A stretch of DNA of 64,000 nt from Paralichthys olivaceus. Taxonomy: Eukaryota > Chordata > Actinopteri > Pleuronectiformes > Paralichthyidae. Position numbers and translations under genes: made by a program. The stretch lies in assembly GCF_024713975.1 (NCBI RefSeq), contig NC_091099.1:4149501-4213500 (forward strand), written 5' to 3'. This document shows, in pieces, positions 37,293-48,334 of this stretch. A model generated the notes under the pieces. That model worked only from the letters and a program-made list of their open reading frames with translations, did no database searches and was not told the origin of the DNA. Every line of letters begins with the position of its first letter. Positions within the stretch are counted from its first letter, which is position 1.

Positions 37293-38399
37293 TACTTTTG
37301 ACCTCTGAGGGTCTCACACAACAAACAAACTTAATATGAGAGATGAGGAGGAACACAACTCTAACCCCACAACTTCAGCTGATGTTGTAAAAAAGCTACA
37401 CTGACATGTACATCACTCCGTTAATCACTTCAGAATACAGGAGAAGACTTATCACACCTGAGAAGTTCAGGCACTAAGATAAATCCAGATCCTTACATTG
37501 AATTAAGTGTTGAATCAGTTATTAAGATTTGTTTCTAGTTCTGCCAGGAGAGGAGACAACATGTTGTCACTACAACTACATCACAGTCAATGTGACAATC
37601 ACGTTTATGAAGTTGTTTAAACAGATGAGATGAGGGGCCCGAAGATGCCACATGACCAGTTTACAGCTTTTAATTACATGTGTTAGTGAAGTTAAGATTA
37701 AATAATGTCTAAGGTCAATTTATTGTTCATACTGATACAATAAATGAGTAGATATTGAATCAAACTAAAACCCAGAGAGTTTATGTGACTGATAGATACA
37801 AAGGATATAAAAAAGATGAGAGTTATTCTCCTTTACCTTTATTTAGGAGGCTTTTAATAAATCATCACATGTTCAGGCCTCGTTTGTCCTGAACCTTCCT
37901 GAGACGTCCCATTAGCTTATCTGTGACAAACAAGAAAAAAATATTCTTATAAATTTCAAAAAATATTGGCATGTCAACAAAACATAATGCAGACAGCAAA
38001 TGTGACAGCAATCACATCGATGGTGTTGTTCAAAGAGACGAGATGAGGGACCACAGTTTGATGAATTGTATTACAGATGATGATGTCGAACCAAGTGCAT
38101 CTATTTAAAGGATGAAAAAGAGAGGAGTTATTTTCCTGTATCAAGGTCTGAACAGATACACAGTGACTTACGCTGAGGTAACTTCTTACACAGTTGGTCA
38201 CTTCTACAGAGCGAGAGCTAGAGTTGTCCGAGGATAAAGGTTAAAGGTGATCTGGTAAAACCTGCATGTTTTCTGAGACTTTTTATAGTTTTTTTATTCA
38301 CGTGTTAAACTTTTATTCCATTTCATTTCGTTTTACTCGTGTAAATATCTCATTCAACACTTGTATCTCCTCTCGCAAATCACCGAAAAGTTTAGCAGC

Positions 38400-38573
38400 T
38401 TTTATTTTGAAACCAGCAGACAGGAACCGGAAGCGGTTGTTGTGATTGTTGTGATTCCACCGTGATCTCGTGCTGCTTGTTGCTACGTAGCTAGCTCGTT
38501 AGCTCGCTACTTTTATTACTTAACAGCAAACCAACACTTGCAGCCGAGGAGGGGGTGGGGTGGGGGGGACCAG
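38400..38573 (+). promoter_or_regulatory. Possible promoter with ETS site and donor
   Basis: ACCGGAAGCGG at 38426-38436 is a typical ETS element. The stretch also has acgtagctagctcgttagctcgctac and a G-rich segment, and ends in a good donor (CAG then GTGAGT at 38574). It could be an alternative BBS2 first exon or a separate non-coding transcript; I cannot tell which. Confidence 0.3.
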
Positions 38574-38759
38574 GTGAGTCTGTGTGTGTGTGTTGGTGTT
38601 TGTGTGAAGAGATAAACTTAGAGTTCAGGCTCGTCAGAAGTTTGATTAGCAGCGATGCTAATGTCCTCCAGTGAAGCTCGTCTTCCAGTGAAATCAAACA
38701 ATTACCTTTTTATTCGCTTCGAACGATACACACCCTACGTGTCTGTGTTGTATATCAGC

Positions 38760-38781
38760 GTGTGTGTGTGTGTGTGTGTGT
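38760..38781. repeat. (TG)n microsatellite
   Basis: About eleven TG units between the ETS-containing segment and the X-box. Confidence 0.9.
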
Positions 38782-38873
38782 TTTGTGTGTGTTTTGTTGT
38801 AATAATCTATAGCCTCGTCCCCGGAAACGACAGAGGAGATTAGCTAGGCGAAGGGCTTTAGCTTGCTACTCTT

Positions 38874-38886
38874 GTTGCTAGGCAAC
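38874..38886 (+). promoter_or_regulatory. RFX X-box, perfect palindrome
   Basis: GTTGCTAGGCAAC is an inverted repeat of GTTGC around TAG and matches the RFX X-box that drives ciliary genes, including BBS genes in nematodes and vertebrates. It lies about 70 bp before a donor at 38959 (GTGAGC) that can splice to the BBS2 start-codon exon, placing it at a typical promoter-proximal distance. Confidence 0.75.
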
Positions 38887-38889
38887 GGG

Positions 38890-38958
38890 ACCCACCACTG
38901 GATGTCTGCGGTAAAGCCTGTAATTACATTAGTGGAGCAAAATCACGCAGATACACAC
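38890..38958 (+). other. BBS2: Probable BBS2 non-coding first exon
   Basis: The sequence from just after the X-box to CACACG, followed by GTGAGC, can splice to the acceptor at 39379 (ctgaccag), 17 bp before the BBS2 start codon. The exact start is not visible. Confidence 0.4.
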
Positions 38959-39056
38959 GGTGAGCTTCTGTTCGCCACGCGTTTCATTTGAATTTATATC
39001 TTTATTTGTCTTCACCTTAAAATAACAGTTTGGAAGTGAAACGATTTATTGATCCG

Positions 39057-39094
<38 letters not shown>
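39057..39094. repeat. (GT)n microsatellite
   Basis: A long uninterrupted GT run in the BBS2 leader intron. Confidence 0.95.
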
Positions 39095-39095
<1 letters not shown>

Positions 39096-39169
39096 GATCG
39101 ATAACTAATACATGTGTCATGTTTGTGATGACACACGTGTGCAGTAGTGACCGTGTGTTTTAAAAATGA

Positions 39170-39299
39170 GAGTCTCACACAACAAACAAACTTAATATGA
39201 GAGATGAGGAGGAACACAACTCTAACCCCACAACTTCAACTGATGTTGTAAAGAAGCTACACTGACATGTACATCGCTCAGTTAATCACGTCTGAATTA
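39170..39299 (+). repeat. Inserted fragment of tRNA-Pro 3' flank in the BBS2 leader intron
   Basis: gtctcacacaacaaacaaac to gttaatcacgtctgaat matches the 3' flank of unit B tRNA genes but carries no tRNA. It is bounded by GTTTTAAAAATGA (39157-39169) and GTTTTAAATATGA (39300-39312), a 12-of-13 direct repeat. Confidence 0.7.
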
Positions 39300-39396
39300 G
39301 TTTTAAATATGACGCTGAAAACATAGATCTGGATTCATGTCTTTCTGCCGGTTTCTTCTTTTGCTCCTGTCTGACCAGGGACACACAGCAGGCACC

Positions 39397-42300
39397 ATGT
39401 TGGTCCCCATATTTACTCTGAAGCTGAACCACAAGATTAACCCTCGCATGGTGACTATTGGGAAATTTGATGGAGTCCACCCATGTCTGACTGCTGCCAC
39501 ACAGGCAGGAAAGGTGAGGAAAATAGATTTTCTAATGATCAAAAAGTAGATAGAACAGCATAGTTTGAGTACAATATAAATCTACACAACTACAATCACA
39601 CAACATTTGCTAACGATACAAACACTATAATTTATGATGTTATACTACACATCATACTTAACATGTCTCTTCCCTGCAAAAGGTTTTTATCCACAACCCT
39701 CATGCTCGCGGTCAGAGAGCCGTGGCCCATCGACTGAGCCAGAGCACCCAGGACTCTGACATCTCGCTGCTCAACATCAACCAGGCCGTCACTTGTCTGA
39801 CAGCGGGACAGCTGGGTCCAAACACCACTGGGGACACATTGTTAGTGGGATCCCAAACCAACCTGCTGGCCTACGATGTCCATGACAATGCTGATGTATT
39901 TTACAGAGAGGTGAGCGGTGATGGGAGGAAAAGGGAAAGGCTGAGTTTGGATTGATACTCTATAACAAAAATCCCCCAAAAATTCTGTCTCTGCTGTGTT
40001 GTAGGTGACAGATGGGGCCAATACCATCGTGTTGGGGAAACTTGGGGACATTGCGTCTCCTCTTGCCATCATTGGAGGGAATTGTGCCTTGCAAGGCTTT
40101 GACTATGAGGGCAATGACCACTTCTGGACGGTAAGAACTGACCCGCTAGTTTAAAGTCTGAATACACAAGTTTCATCGAGTAGCTCTAGGACTAACTGAA
40201 CAATGTTCAGCTAACTTGGAAGACTGGTTTATCATCTTGCTTTGCGTAAAATCTCAATTGTGTGACATATTTCCTAACCTGAAAATGTTCAGTATTTAGT
40301 CACATCTGAAACTAAACAATCTTTAAACCATTAAATAGTAACAGGCCTCATCTAACTACTGTCTTTGTTATGTGCACATTTTTGTGCCTTTTATTTTTGT
40401 ATTTAAAACCATTTGCTAGCTTCATACAGGACTGATTCATGCCATCCTTTTTGTTTTATTAGGAATCTTTCACAAGTACATTGACTAAATATGCTTTGCC
40501 TTCAAGCCCTGTCATACATTGTCATCTCTTTGATCATGATGATGCACGCTGCTCTCAGGTAACTGGAGATAACGTCAGATCTCTGGTGCTCTGTGACTTC
40601 ACTGGTGATGGGAAAAATGAGGTGAGTCCTTCAGTTTGTGACACTTACCGTGTGGCCACTGTGTCTGCAGTCTGATTGTTCCCTCGCTGCCTCCTGTTTC
40701 CTGTAGCTCACTGTATACTGTCCTGTTAAAAATGTGTTAAATTATAAAAGAACACAGAGAGGATGATGATGAAATAAAAAACACTGAGTTGACAAACGAA
40801 TGTGACTTTTCCAAGAACACAGCAGATGCATGAGTTATTCTCCTGTATGAATACGTACCTTTATACAAAGAAATGTTTGGGCCCTGTTTGTACTGAACCC
40901 TATCTCTTTCCTACAACAAAAAAGATTGAAAACAGAACATTTTATTTTTTCATTTTTACATAGATTTGGAAAAAAACGCACATCTACAAATGGCATGTCA
41001 ACTTAATGTTCCTTGCTGTCACAATCATAACATCAATTATATTATAACAATTACTAATCCCGAAAGAAATTCAAGCATCCAGTGGCAGTAACATACATTG
41101 AACATACATTAGACTTGACTGATGCATTAGAGTTAACAAGGTCTGAACAGAAAACTAAAGTCTGGACAAGAGTGAAATATGTCTGTGGCTATTATTGTTA
41201 AACTTAGTGTTAAGGCTGAACAGGTCTGGGTCATGTCTGTCACGCACCATGAACTAAATAATGAGGCCACTAGAGGGTGCTGTTGGACCAGATGAAATGT
41301 GGAAACCCAGACTGCCACATCTCCACTTCGAAAAAGTTCAATTGCAGTTCTGGGACTCGGTAAAACACAGATGTGAACGGTTGTGCATCGGCTCGTTGGT
41401 CTAGGGGTATGATTCTCGCTTAGGGTGCGAGAGGTCCCGGGTTCAAATCCCGGACGAGCCCTACTTTTGACCCCTGAGGGTCTCACACAACAAACAAACC
41501 TAATATGAGAGATGAGGAGGAACACAACTCTAACCCCACAACTTCAGCTGATGTTGGTAGAAAAGCTACACTGACATGTACATCACTCCGTTAATCACGT
41601 CTGAAAACAGGAGAAGACTAATCACACCTGAGAAGTTCAGGCACTAAGATAAATCCAGATCCTTGTAGCTCACTGTACACTGTCCTGTTAAAAATGTGTT
41701 AAATTCAATTCATATTTAATTTTAGAGTGTTTGTTTGTAGCTCCTGGTTGGATCCGAGGACTTTGATATCCGAGTGTTCAAAGAGGACGAGCTTGTTTCT
41801 GAGATGACTGAAAATGAGGTAAATATTGCCCACGTTCGAAGCTTTGTTGTCGTTTGAAGCTCTTTACATTGTGTTTTGTATGGTTGTTGATTTTCTCACC
41901 TGCTTTGTGCTGCATTGGTGCAGAACAAACACTATTTGAGATGAGTAAGTATTCCCTCTCTTCCTCTTCACACAGACTGTAACATCATTGTGCCACATGC
42001 ACGGCAGCAGGTTTGGCTATGCCCTCGCTAATGGCACTGTTGGAGTCTATGACCGCACCGCCCGCTACTGGAGAATCAAGGTACTGCAAATATTATGGAG
42101 CTTTCACCAGTAAATTAAACTGAAATTTGACATTTAGTGGGAACAGATGCTGTAACATCTTATGATTTTAGTCCTCATGATTACGGTCACAACTGATTAA
42201 CTCCCCACTTTAACCTGAAGTAGAATGTTAATGATGTCATGACAATGGTTTTCTTCTATCCCCACTCAGTCTAAGAATCATGCAATGAGCATCCATGCCT

Positions 42301-45300
42301 TTGACCTGGATGCTGATGGTGTTGTGGAGCTTATCACTGGATGGTCCAATGGAAAGGTCAGTTTATTAGGCCTGGTATCAAGAAACAAAACAACCTCTCA
42401 CATTTCAGCTGTGGGATTTTCCTCATGTTTTCTCTACTAAGTTCTTATTTCTCGTCTTTCTTGCTAAAGTCCATTCTGTCATTTCATCCCTGTATCGATG
42501 CAGATTGATGCTCGTAGCGACCGCACAGGGGAGGTCATTTTCAAAGACAACCTCTCCTCCTCGGTGGCGGGAGTGGTGGAGGGCGACTACAGGTTGGATG
42601 GACAGAAACAACTCATCTGCACCTCCATAGAAGGAGAGGGTATGTCACGTGTCATGTTGGTAGAACATGGACCTTTACTCTCATTCTTGAACAAATGCAT
42701 TTATGTGTTTCTGTGATTATAATATATTTATACTGTGTATAAACTGTCTTCATGTTATCACAAATGTAAACTAGCTCTTTACTGGTAATGTAATGTCGTC
42801 AATAAGTGTCATAAAGATAAAAGTGTGTATGTTGTGTATGTTCACATCCATTTTTAGAGTCAGTTAATCATCTCAGAAGAAGATGTATCTTCCCACTGCC
42901 CTGACGGCTTCTAGCCATTCAGATATTTCAAGTTTTAGTTGCTGAGGTTCTGATGTTTTGACTCCTGCTGTCATTTCACTACAATGGAGATGATTTGAAC
43001 TTAACTTGTGATAAATGTGTGATTTTCTTGTGCTAGATCAAAATTCCCATTTCCTTACTACTTCATACTACTTCTACTACTTCATATCAATGTGTGTATC
43101 CTGTAGTTCGAGGTTACCTGCCGGCCAGTAAGGACCTGAAAGGGAATCTCATGGACTCCAGTGCTGAGCAGGACCTCATCAGAGAGCTCAGCCATCGCAG
43201 ACAGAATCTGCTGCTCGAGCTACGGAACTATGAAGAGAACGCTAAGGTGCACACATCTATTTATATGTACATGTCATGCTCTTCGCTTTTCATCCATCCA
43301 GACATTTATTTTTTCTGAGGTGAAAACTCATCCCTGCTTTTTTTTTTTTGCAAATCTGTTTGTTTCAAAATCAGACACTTGGCTGTATATAATTTTTTAT
43401 GCTAACATCCATACAAACTGTCTTCTTGTTTCAGGGTGTGTCAGAAACAAACAGTGGGATTGGTGTAATACCGGCCAACACTCAGCTCCAGACAGCGCTG
43501 TCTGTGAGACCTGCTACAGAGGCCCAGAAGGCTCATGTTGAGCTCAGCATTTCAACACCAAATGGTAAAGATTTCTAATACCTGAGCTGTGAATTTTAAT
43601 CACATCAGTGAAATACTTACATACTAATAATCCCTGAATCCCACTCTAATCCTTTACAGAAACAATTATCCGCGCAGTGCTCATCTTTGCAGAGGGAATC
43701 TTTGAGGGTGAGAGCCACGTGGTCCACCCCAGTGTCCAGAACCTGTCGGGCTCTGTCCGAGTCCCCATCGTCCCACCAAAAGACATCCCAGTGGATCTGC
43801 ACATTAAAGCCTTCGTGGGAGGGAAGACGAGGTAAGATGGGTGTTGACATTTTAGGTAATTTCACAATTTCTTGATGTCTTACATGTATGGATTCAAAAA
43901 GCTGTTATTAGATGTGAATGAGATAATAACACAGCCCAGAACTGCAAATTCATGAGAGACCTGGTAATAACAACCACTTTTTGTCCATATCTGTGATTGC
44001 ACCATGAAAACGATGACAATAATTGTCAACACTGTTTTGTCTCTCCAGCACACAGTTCCATGTGTTTGAAATCACGCGTCAGCTGCCGCGTTTCTCTATG
44101 TACGACATCAACTTTGACTCGTCGGCTGCTCCGCCCACTGGAAGTGTCACCTTCGGCATCAGTGAGCGACCACAGAGGGTGAGCCGTCACAGTGTCACTC
44201 ACAGAGAGAGTGATTCTGATCAGTGTTATAAAATGATGAAAGCAATAATTCACCATGATCTTGTTTTTAGATCTAAATCCGATCTGATCTCTCTGGATTT
44301 ATGTACGTGATTATTTGCACGTGTGTCCATGTGTGTTGATGTAGGTGGTGATGTGGCTCAATCAGAACTTCCTGCTTCCGGAGGGAGTAGAAAATCCCGA
44401 TGTCACCTTTAATTCACTGAGGGGGGGGGGACTGTTGTCTATCGGCATGGCCAGCAACGGACAGGTACACAAACACACAGCAACAAAGAGCTTTATGCTC
44501 ACATGAATCAATGCGCTTGAGCTTTATAGCTCAACACAAACTTTATAAACACAGTGTTTTACAGTATTTTGAAATATCTGTGAGCTCAGTGGAACCTGGC
44601 GTTTCTTCAGAAATAAAACAACCAACAATCTACGTTATAAACTGATGATTTCTAAACTCATCCAATGTTTTTAGTGTCTTGATTCATTTATTTACAGCTC
44701 ACAGGTGTAAAAATTAACACAAATCGCTCGGTTACATAATGAATTGCTTGTCTGACCAATCAGATCACTCTGAGGACTGATGACATCGACCTGGCAGGAG
44801 ATCTGGTCCAATCACTGGCCTCCTTCCTGGCTATAGAGGACCTGTCAGCAGAAGCAGACTTCCCTGGATACTTTGAAGAGCTAAGAACTACACTCACTGA
44901 GGTTTGGTTTTATTTTTGAATGACTCCTCTGTCCAACATGTTTGGCTGCTTATTCCTCTAAAGTGTTATCCTGTGTAAGAAGCTTTTTACAAGGCTGTGA
45001 GGTCAGTTTGTCTCTTCATTGCTCAACTGGTTAAAAGAGTTTAATCAAATGCAGAAGTGTCTTTACTACATACATGAGCTGTTTTTCTTTATTATAATTA
45101 TATCGTAGCCTTTACCTGTTAATGAGTGAAACACTTCTTCGTCTGTGGTGCATTAATACTGGGTCTCTAATATCTACATGCAAGGTGGATGAGTTCCACT
45201 CTGTCCATCAGAAGTTGACCGCAGAGATGGCCGACCACTCCAACTACATCAGGAACATGCTGGTGCAAGCAGAGGATGCTCGCCTTATGGGTGACCTGTG

Positions 45301-46555
45301 AGTTACTGCAAGTTTTCATGCTCCACGACTTAATTCAGTGAAAGTATGTTAAACGTAAACTATGGACAATACACGGTGAAAAATGTGCCCCTCCTCCTCA
45401 GCTCAAGAAGAGAAAGAGGTATTATCTGATTGTTTATTAGCTGTTTACACAAATTAACTTGAACAAACCTCAGAATAACCCTGTGAGAAGGTGTCATGTG
45501 GCTGGACGATAGAAAATAAGAATGTAGAGGCAGACAAACACCTCCACGTACTTATAGTGGGTCATAGGTGATGATTGATCCACAGTTTACCTTTTAAACT
45601 GGTCTCTCAATCACAGCCCCCTGGAACAGTTTATTTTAAAGATTCCTAATTAATTTTCAGTCTGAATTCTACCTTTCACGCAATGACCATTCAAAATGTC
45701 TACTTTGAAAAATATCTGCTCAACTGCAATTTGTTTTATTTTCTTTTTCACCCTCTTTCTCCTTCCCGATTTCTTTTCTCTTTTCTCCCACATCTGCCTC
45801 CTGTAGGATCGTGATGAAGAAGCGCTACAGAGAGCTCTATGATCTAAACAGAGACCTCGTCAATGAGTATAAGATTCGCTCAAACAACCACAACGCTCTT
45901 CTGGCCTGTCTCAAGTCTGTCAACCTGGCCATACAGCGGGCGGGTCGACTTCGAGGTAGGCCACTGTGTGTGTGTATTTGTGTGTGTATATAAGACACTG
46001 TGACAACCTCAGCTCACATTTCATAAAGCAGTCTTATTAGACTCTAATATCTAATTAACCTTTTTAGTAACACACCCTAAATGCCTGACTGAAAGACCTT
46101 TCACTGTCTTCTGTGGGTTTTATTTGGTAGCAAACTGCAAATAGCACATCAGATAAGAATGAAGAAACACTTTTGACCACATTTTATACGTCATCTTCTC
46201 CAGCTCAGGCTCTGGGGTGAAGTTTGGTTAGGAGACCATTAACAGTGGCATTTATTTTGTCTATGTCAGTGATGTAAGAAACAAGAAACCCACTAATAAT
46301 GTGTCTTCAACGAGAGTAAATAAGTAGAGAAAACCTCAACCTCAAGAAACGGACATTAACACTGATTTCAGCCACAAATGACAATGAGCAGAGCATTAAT
46401 GTTTAAAATCATCTGGGTTCATCCGTCTCTGTTCATCCGTCTCTGCAGTGGGTAAACCCAAGAACCAAGTGATCTCCGCCTGCCGAGACGCCATCAAAAG
46501 CAATGACGTCAACTCACTGTTCAGGATCATGAGAGCTGGCACTGCCTCCTCCTGA
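39397..46555 (+). CDS. BBS2: Bardet-Biedl syndrome 2 protein (BBSome subunit)
   Basis: Subunit of the BBSome coat complex that moves membrane proteins into and out of cilia; it pairs with BBS7 and BBS9. Seventeen coding exons join in phase to 712 residues (human 721, also 17 exons): 39397-39513, 39683-39910, 40005-40130, 40559-40621, 41741-41818, 41976-42080, 42270-42356, 42504-42639, 43107-43246, 43435-43564, 43660-43831, 44049-44178, 44345-44464, 44764-44901, 45185-45297, 45807-45955, 46449-46555. The start [19 protein letters not shown] (ATG in ggcaccatg) and the end [10 protein letters not shown] match human. The N-terminal beta-propeller shows [19 protein letters not shown] and [18 protein letters not shown] coiled coil follows ([20 protein letters not shown]), then the GAE-like, platform and alpha-helical parts. 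Exon 13 contains a run of ten G in frame (RGGG). Intron 4 contains the inserted tRNA segment. Confidence 0.98.
40702..40743 (+). repeat. Left 42-bp direct repeat flanking the tRNA insertion
   Basis: The 42 bp starting TGTAGCTCACTGTATACTGT recur at 41664-41705 with one difference (T to C). They are native intron sequence duplicated on insertion. Confidence 0.85.
40741..41664 (+). repeat. tRNA-Pro segment copied into BBS2 intron 4
   Basis: About 924 bp collinear with 36571-37494, differing only at scattered positions. It brings the 5' flank, the CTCF-like motif, one tRNA gene and part of the 3' flank. The junctions share a few bases with the donor (ATT on the left, CCT on the right). It is in the same direction as BBS2. 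Confidence 0.85.
41390..41461 (+). tRNA. tRNA-Pro (AGG), copy 5, inside BBS2 intron 4
   Basis: An intact 72-nt gene, identical to the cluster copies, with TTTT in ctacttttga. It is transcribed in the same direction as BBS2, between coding exons 4 and 5. It arrived with the 924-bp insertion. Confidence 0.97.
41664..41705 (+). repeat. Right 42-bp direct repeat flanking the tRNA insertion
   Basis: Second copy of the flanking duplication, directly upstream of the native polypyrimidine tract and the exon 5 acceptor at 41740. Confidence 0.85.
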
Positions 46556-47440
46556 GGATGAAGATGGAGAGGGACGCTCCTGAGCGCAGCGGATGAGGAC
46601 TGTAACGGGGGAACTGTTTCCTGCATCACACCAGGAAGGATGAGCCTGAGACAAGAAAGATCTGTGGACTTGAAAGCAGAGAGCACCGAGAACACTGTTT
46701 TAGCCTTAATCCATCTTTTTCCATTACCTAGTTTTAACTACAGCCTGGCAGCAACATTGGCACCAGCTCCTCCAAACTTAAAATTCTGCAAGATCAGAAA
46801 TAAAAATGCTGACCACAGAAGATTATGTTCAGTCTCGAGAAGAGTCAACATTAATGTAGGAGTGACAGAGAGTAGAGAGTTAAGAAAGTTCAGCTGGACC
46901 AAAACAGGGAGTGGAGACTTTGATCAAACCGTTAAAGGGACAGATCTGATCTGAGTTCAGCTCTGCTCTAGAATAATTGATTATAACTTATTGACTGTAA
47001 GTAGAGATGGATGACACGTCTCCACCTCCTCCCACCATCCAGAAATCGATCCAAAAAAATCTTTATTTACAGTCGATTATTTCCACAGAGGAAAATGAGC
47101 GCGTGCTGGATCAGCACTCAGACTGTTTAATCCAGCTGACTGATGTTTAGAGAGAGCACAGCTGGAGCGAGACAGACAGAGCAGCTTCCTGTCGGACACG
47201 ACGACCTGCTGGCTCGTCTGCGGTTCTGAGAGACGACTCACTCTCTCAGGTCTCCGCTCCCAGCTGGTGTGTGTTCGTGTCGTGTTTGTAGCCAAAGAAA
47301 ACTATATTTTAAATTAACGAATGTCACGAAGGACCCGACGCTGTGTGTTTGTTTACCTTTTATAGACAGTACGCAGAGGATGTACATGTAATGGTGTGTT
47401 TGTGCTAGAAGAGAAACTATTATTAAATGAACTTGTTTTA
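46556..47440 (+). other. BBS2: BBS2 3' UTR
   Basis: Follows the TGA at 46553-46555. AATAAA at 46799-46804 could give a short form. ATTAAA at 47422-47427, followed by a GT-rich stretch (gttggtgtaaccgttg), is the likely main end. Confidence 0.5.
47422..47427 (+). terminator. BBS2 poly(A) signal ATTAAA
   Basis: The common variant hexamer, 867 bp after the stop codon, with a GT-rich element about 20 bp downstream. Confidence 0.5.
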
Positions 47441-47799
47441 AAAAAGTTGGTGTAACCGTTGACTTTGTTTCAGGATCATTAAGGAATGTTTTCTTCCTTT
47501 GATATCAACAGTCCTCTTTTTGTCTCATGGATTTCTGCTTCAGTCTCAGGGTGAAACGGTTTCTCCGTCTCTAAACTGTAGAACAGACGAACGTCGGTAA
47601 CTTTATCAAACGTACGACGTAGACGTTGTTTGGAGAAAAGTGGTTTCATGTTTTCATATTGTGTAATAATACATCAAAGATATTTACTTCATTTAAACAT
47701 ATAGTGATTAATTTGACCAGAATGTTAATAATATATTATTCCACTACAATTGTCACAGGTCGATACAGTAAAACCGGGGGAAGTGCGTTGAAAACAGAT

Positions 47800-47925
47800 C
47801 ATGCACTTTCTTCATCTCTTCTCTCTTCTTCTCTCCATCATCTCTCCTCTCCTTTCTTTCCTCCTCCTCTTGCCTTTTCTTTTGTGTTTCAGCACTTCTC
47901 TTTCTTTTTGCTTCCCAACCTCATT
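47800..47925 (+). repeat. Long pyrimidine-rich tract in the intergenic spacer
   Basis: About 120 bp of almost pure C/T (repeated cttctctc and cctcctcctctt) lies between BBS2 and B3GNT9. I see no gene in 47.44-48.3 kb. Confidence 0.7.
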
Positions 47926-48334
47926 GTGCAACAGTCACTCCAGTGATTGTGTAGCTGGACCTGATCTCTGAGGAAATCCTCGAAGAAATAAACTCATGAC
48001 TCATGACTTTATTCCTCTCTTTCTCTCCCTCCCCTTCCATTTGTCCCTCTCTGTTCTGCTCTTCTTTTCCATCCTCTGGTTGCTGTGTTGGCATCTGGTT
48101 TGTTCAGCGCCAGTTTAAACCACGTGGTCAGCTTTCTTTTTTTTTTTAAAAAAAGGGGGGATGCTGCATTAAAGTGCTTCTAGTCGGCTCTGTCATTTGG
48201 ATTCTATCTTCGTAGTTGTCAGGTATGAAGCGGTCGACCAATATACAAGGACTGTTGTTATTAACTAGGATCCTTTACATCCTGTATATGAATGTTACCA
48301 TCTTGTGGAGATAATGTTAATTGGAGCCGGAGTC

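Larger units (their letters stand above)
35460..37680 (+). repeat. tRNA-Pro duplication block 2
   Basis: Second copy of the A-B block. Unit A is at 35465-36143, followed by a decayed unit lacking its tRNA near 36195-36300, then unit B at 37013-37680. Further similarity joins 35218-35344 to 37726-37846, so several rounds of local duplication are needed. Confidence 0.7.

Noticed and set aside
33329-41525. Repeated minus-strand ORFs containing [18 protein letters not shown] at the tRNA genes
   Set aside because: They are the antisense translation of the tRNA-Pro bodies and flanks. The repetition reflects the tRNA copies, not a protein family.
40741-41664. tRNA insertion considered as a tRNA-derived SINE or a transposon
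   Set aside because: The tRNA lies in the middle, there is no A-rich tail or inverted end, and the copy includes both donor flanks. A filler or segment-copy event explains it better.
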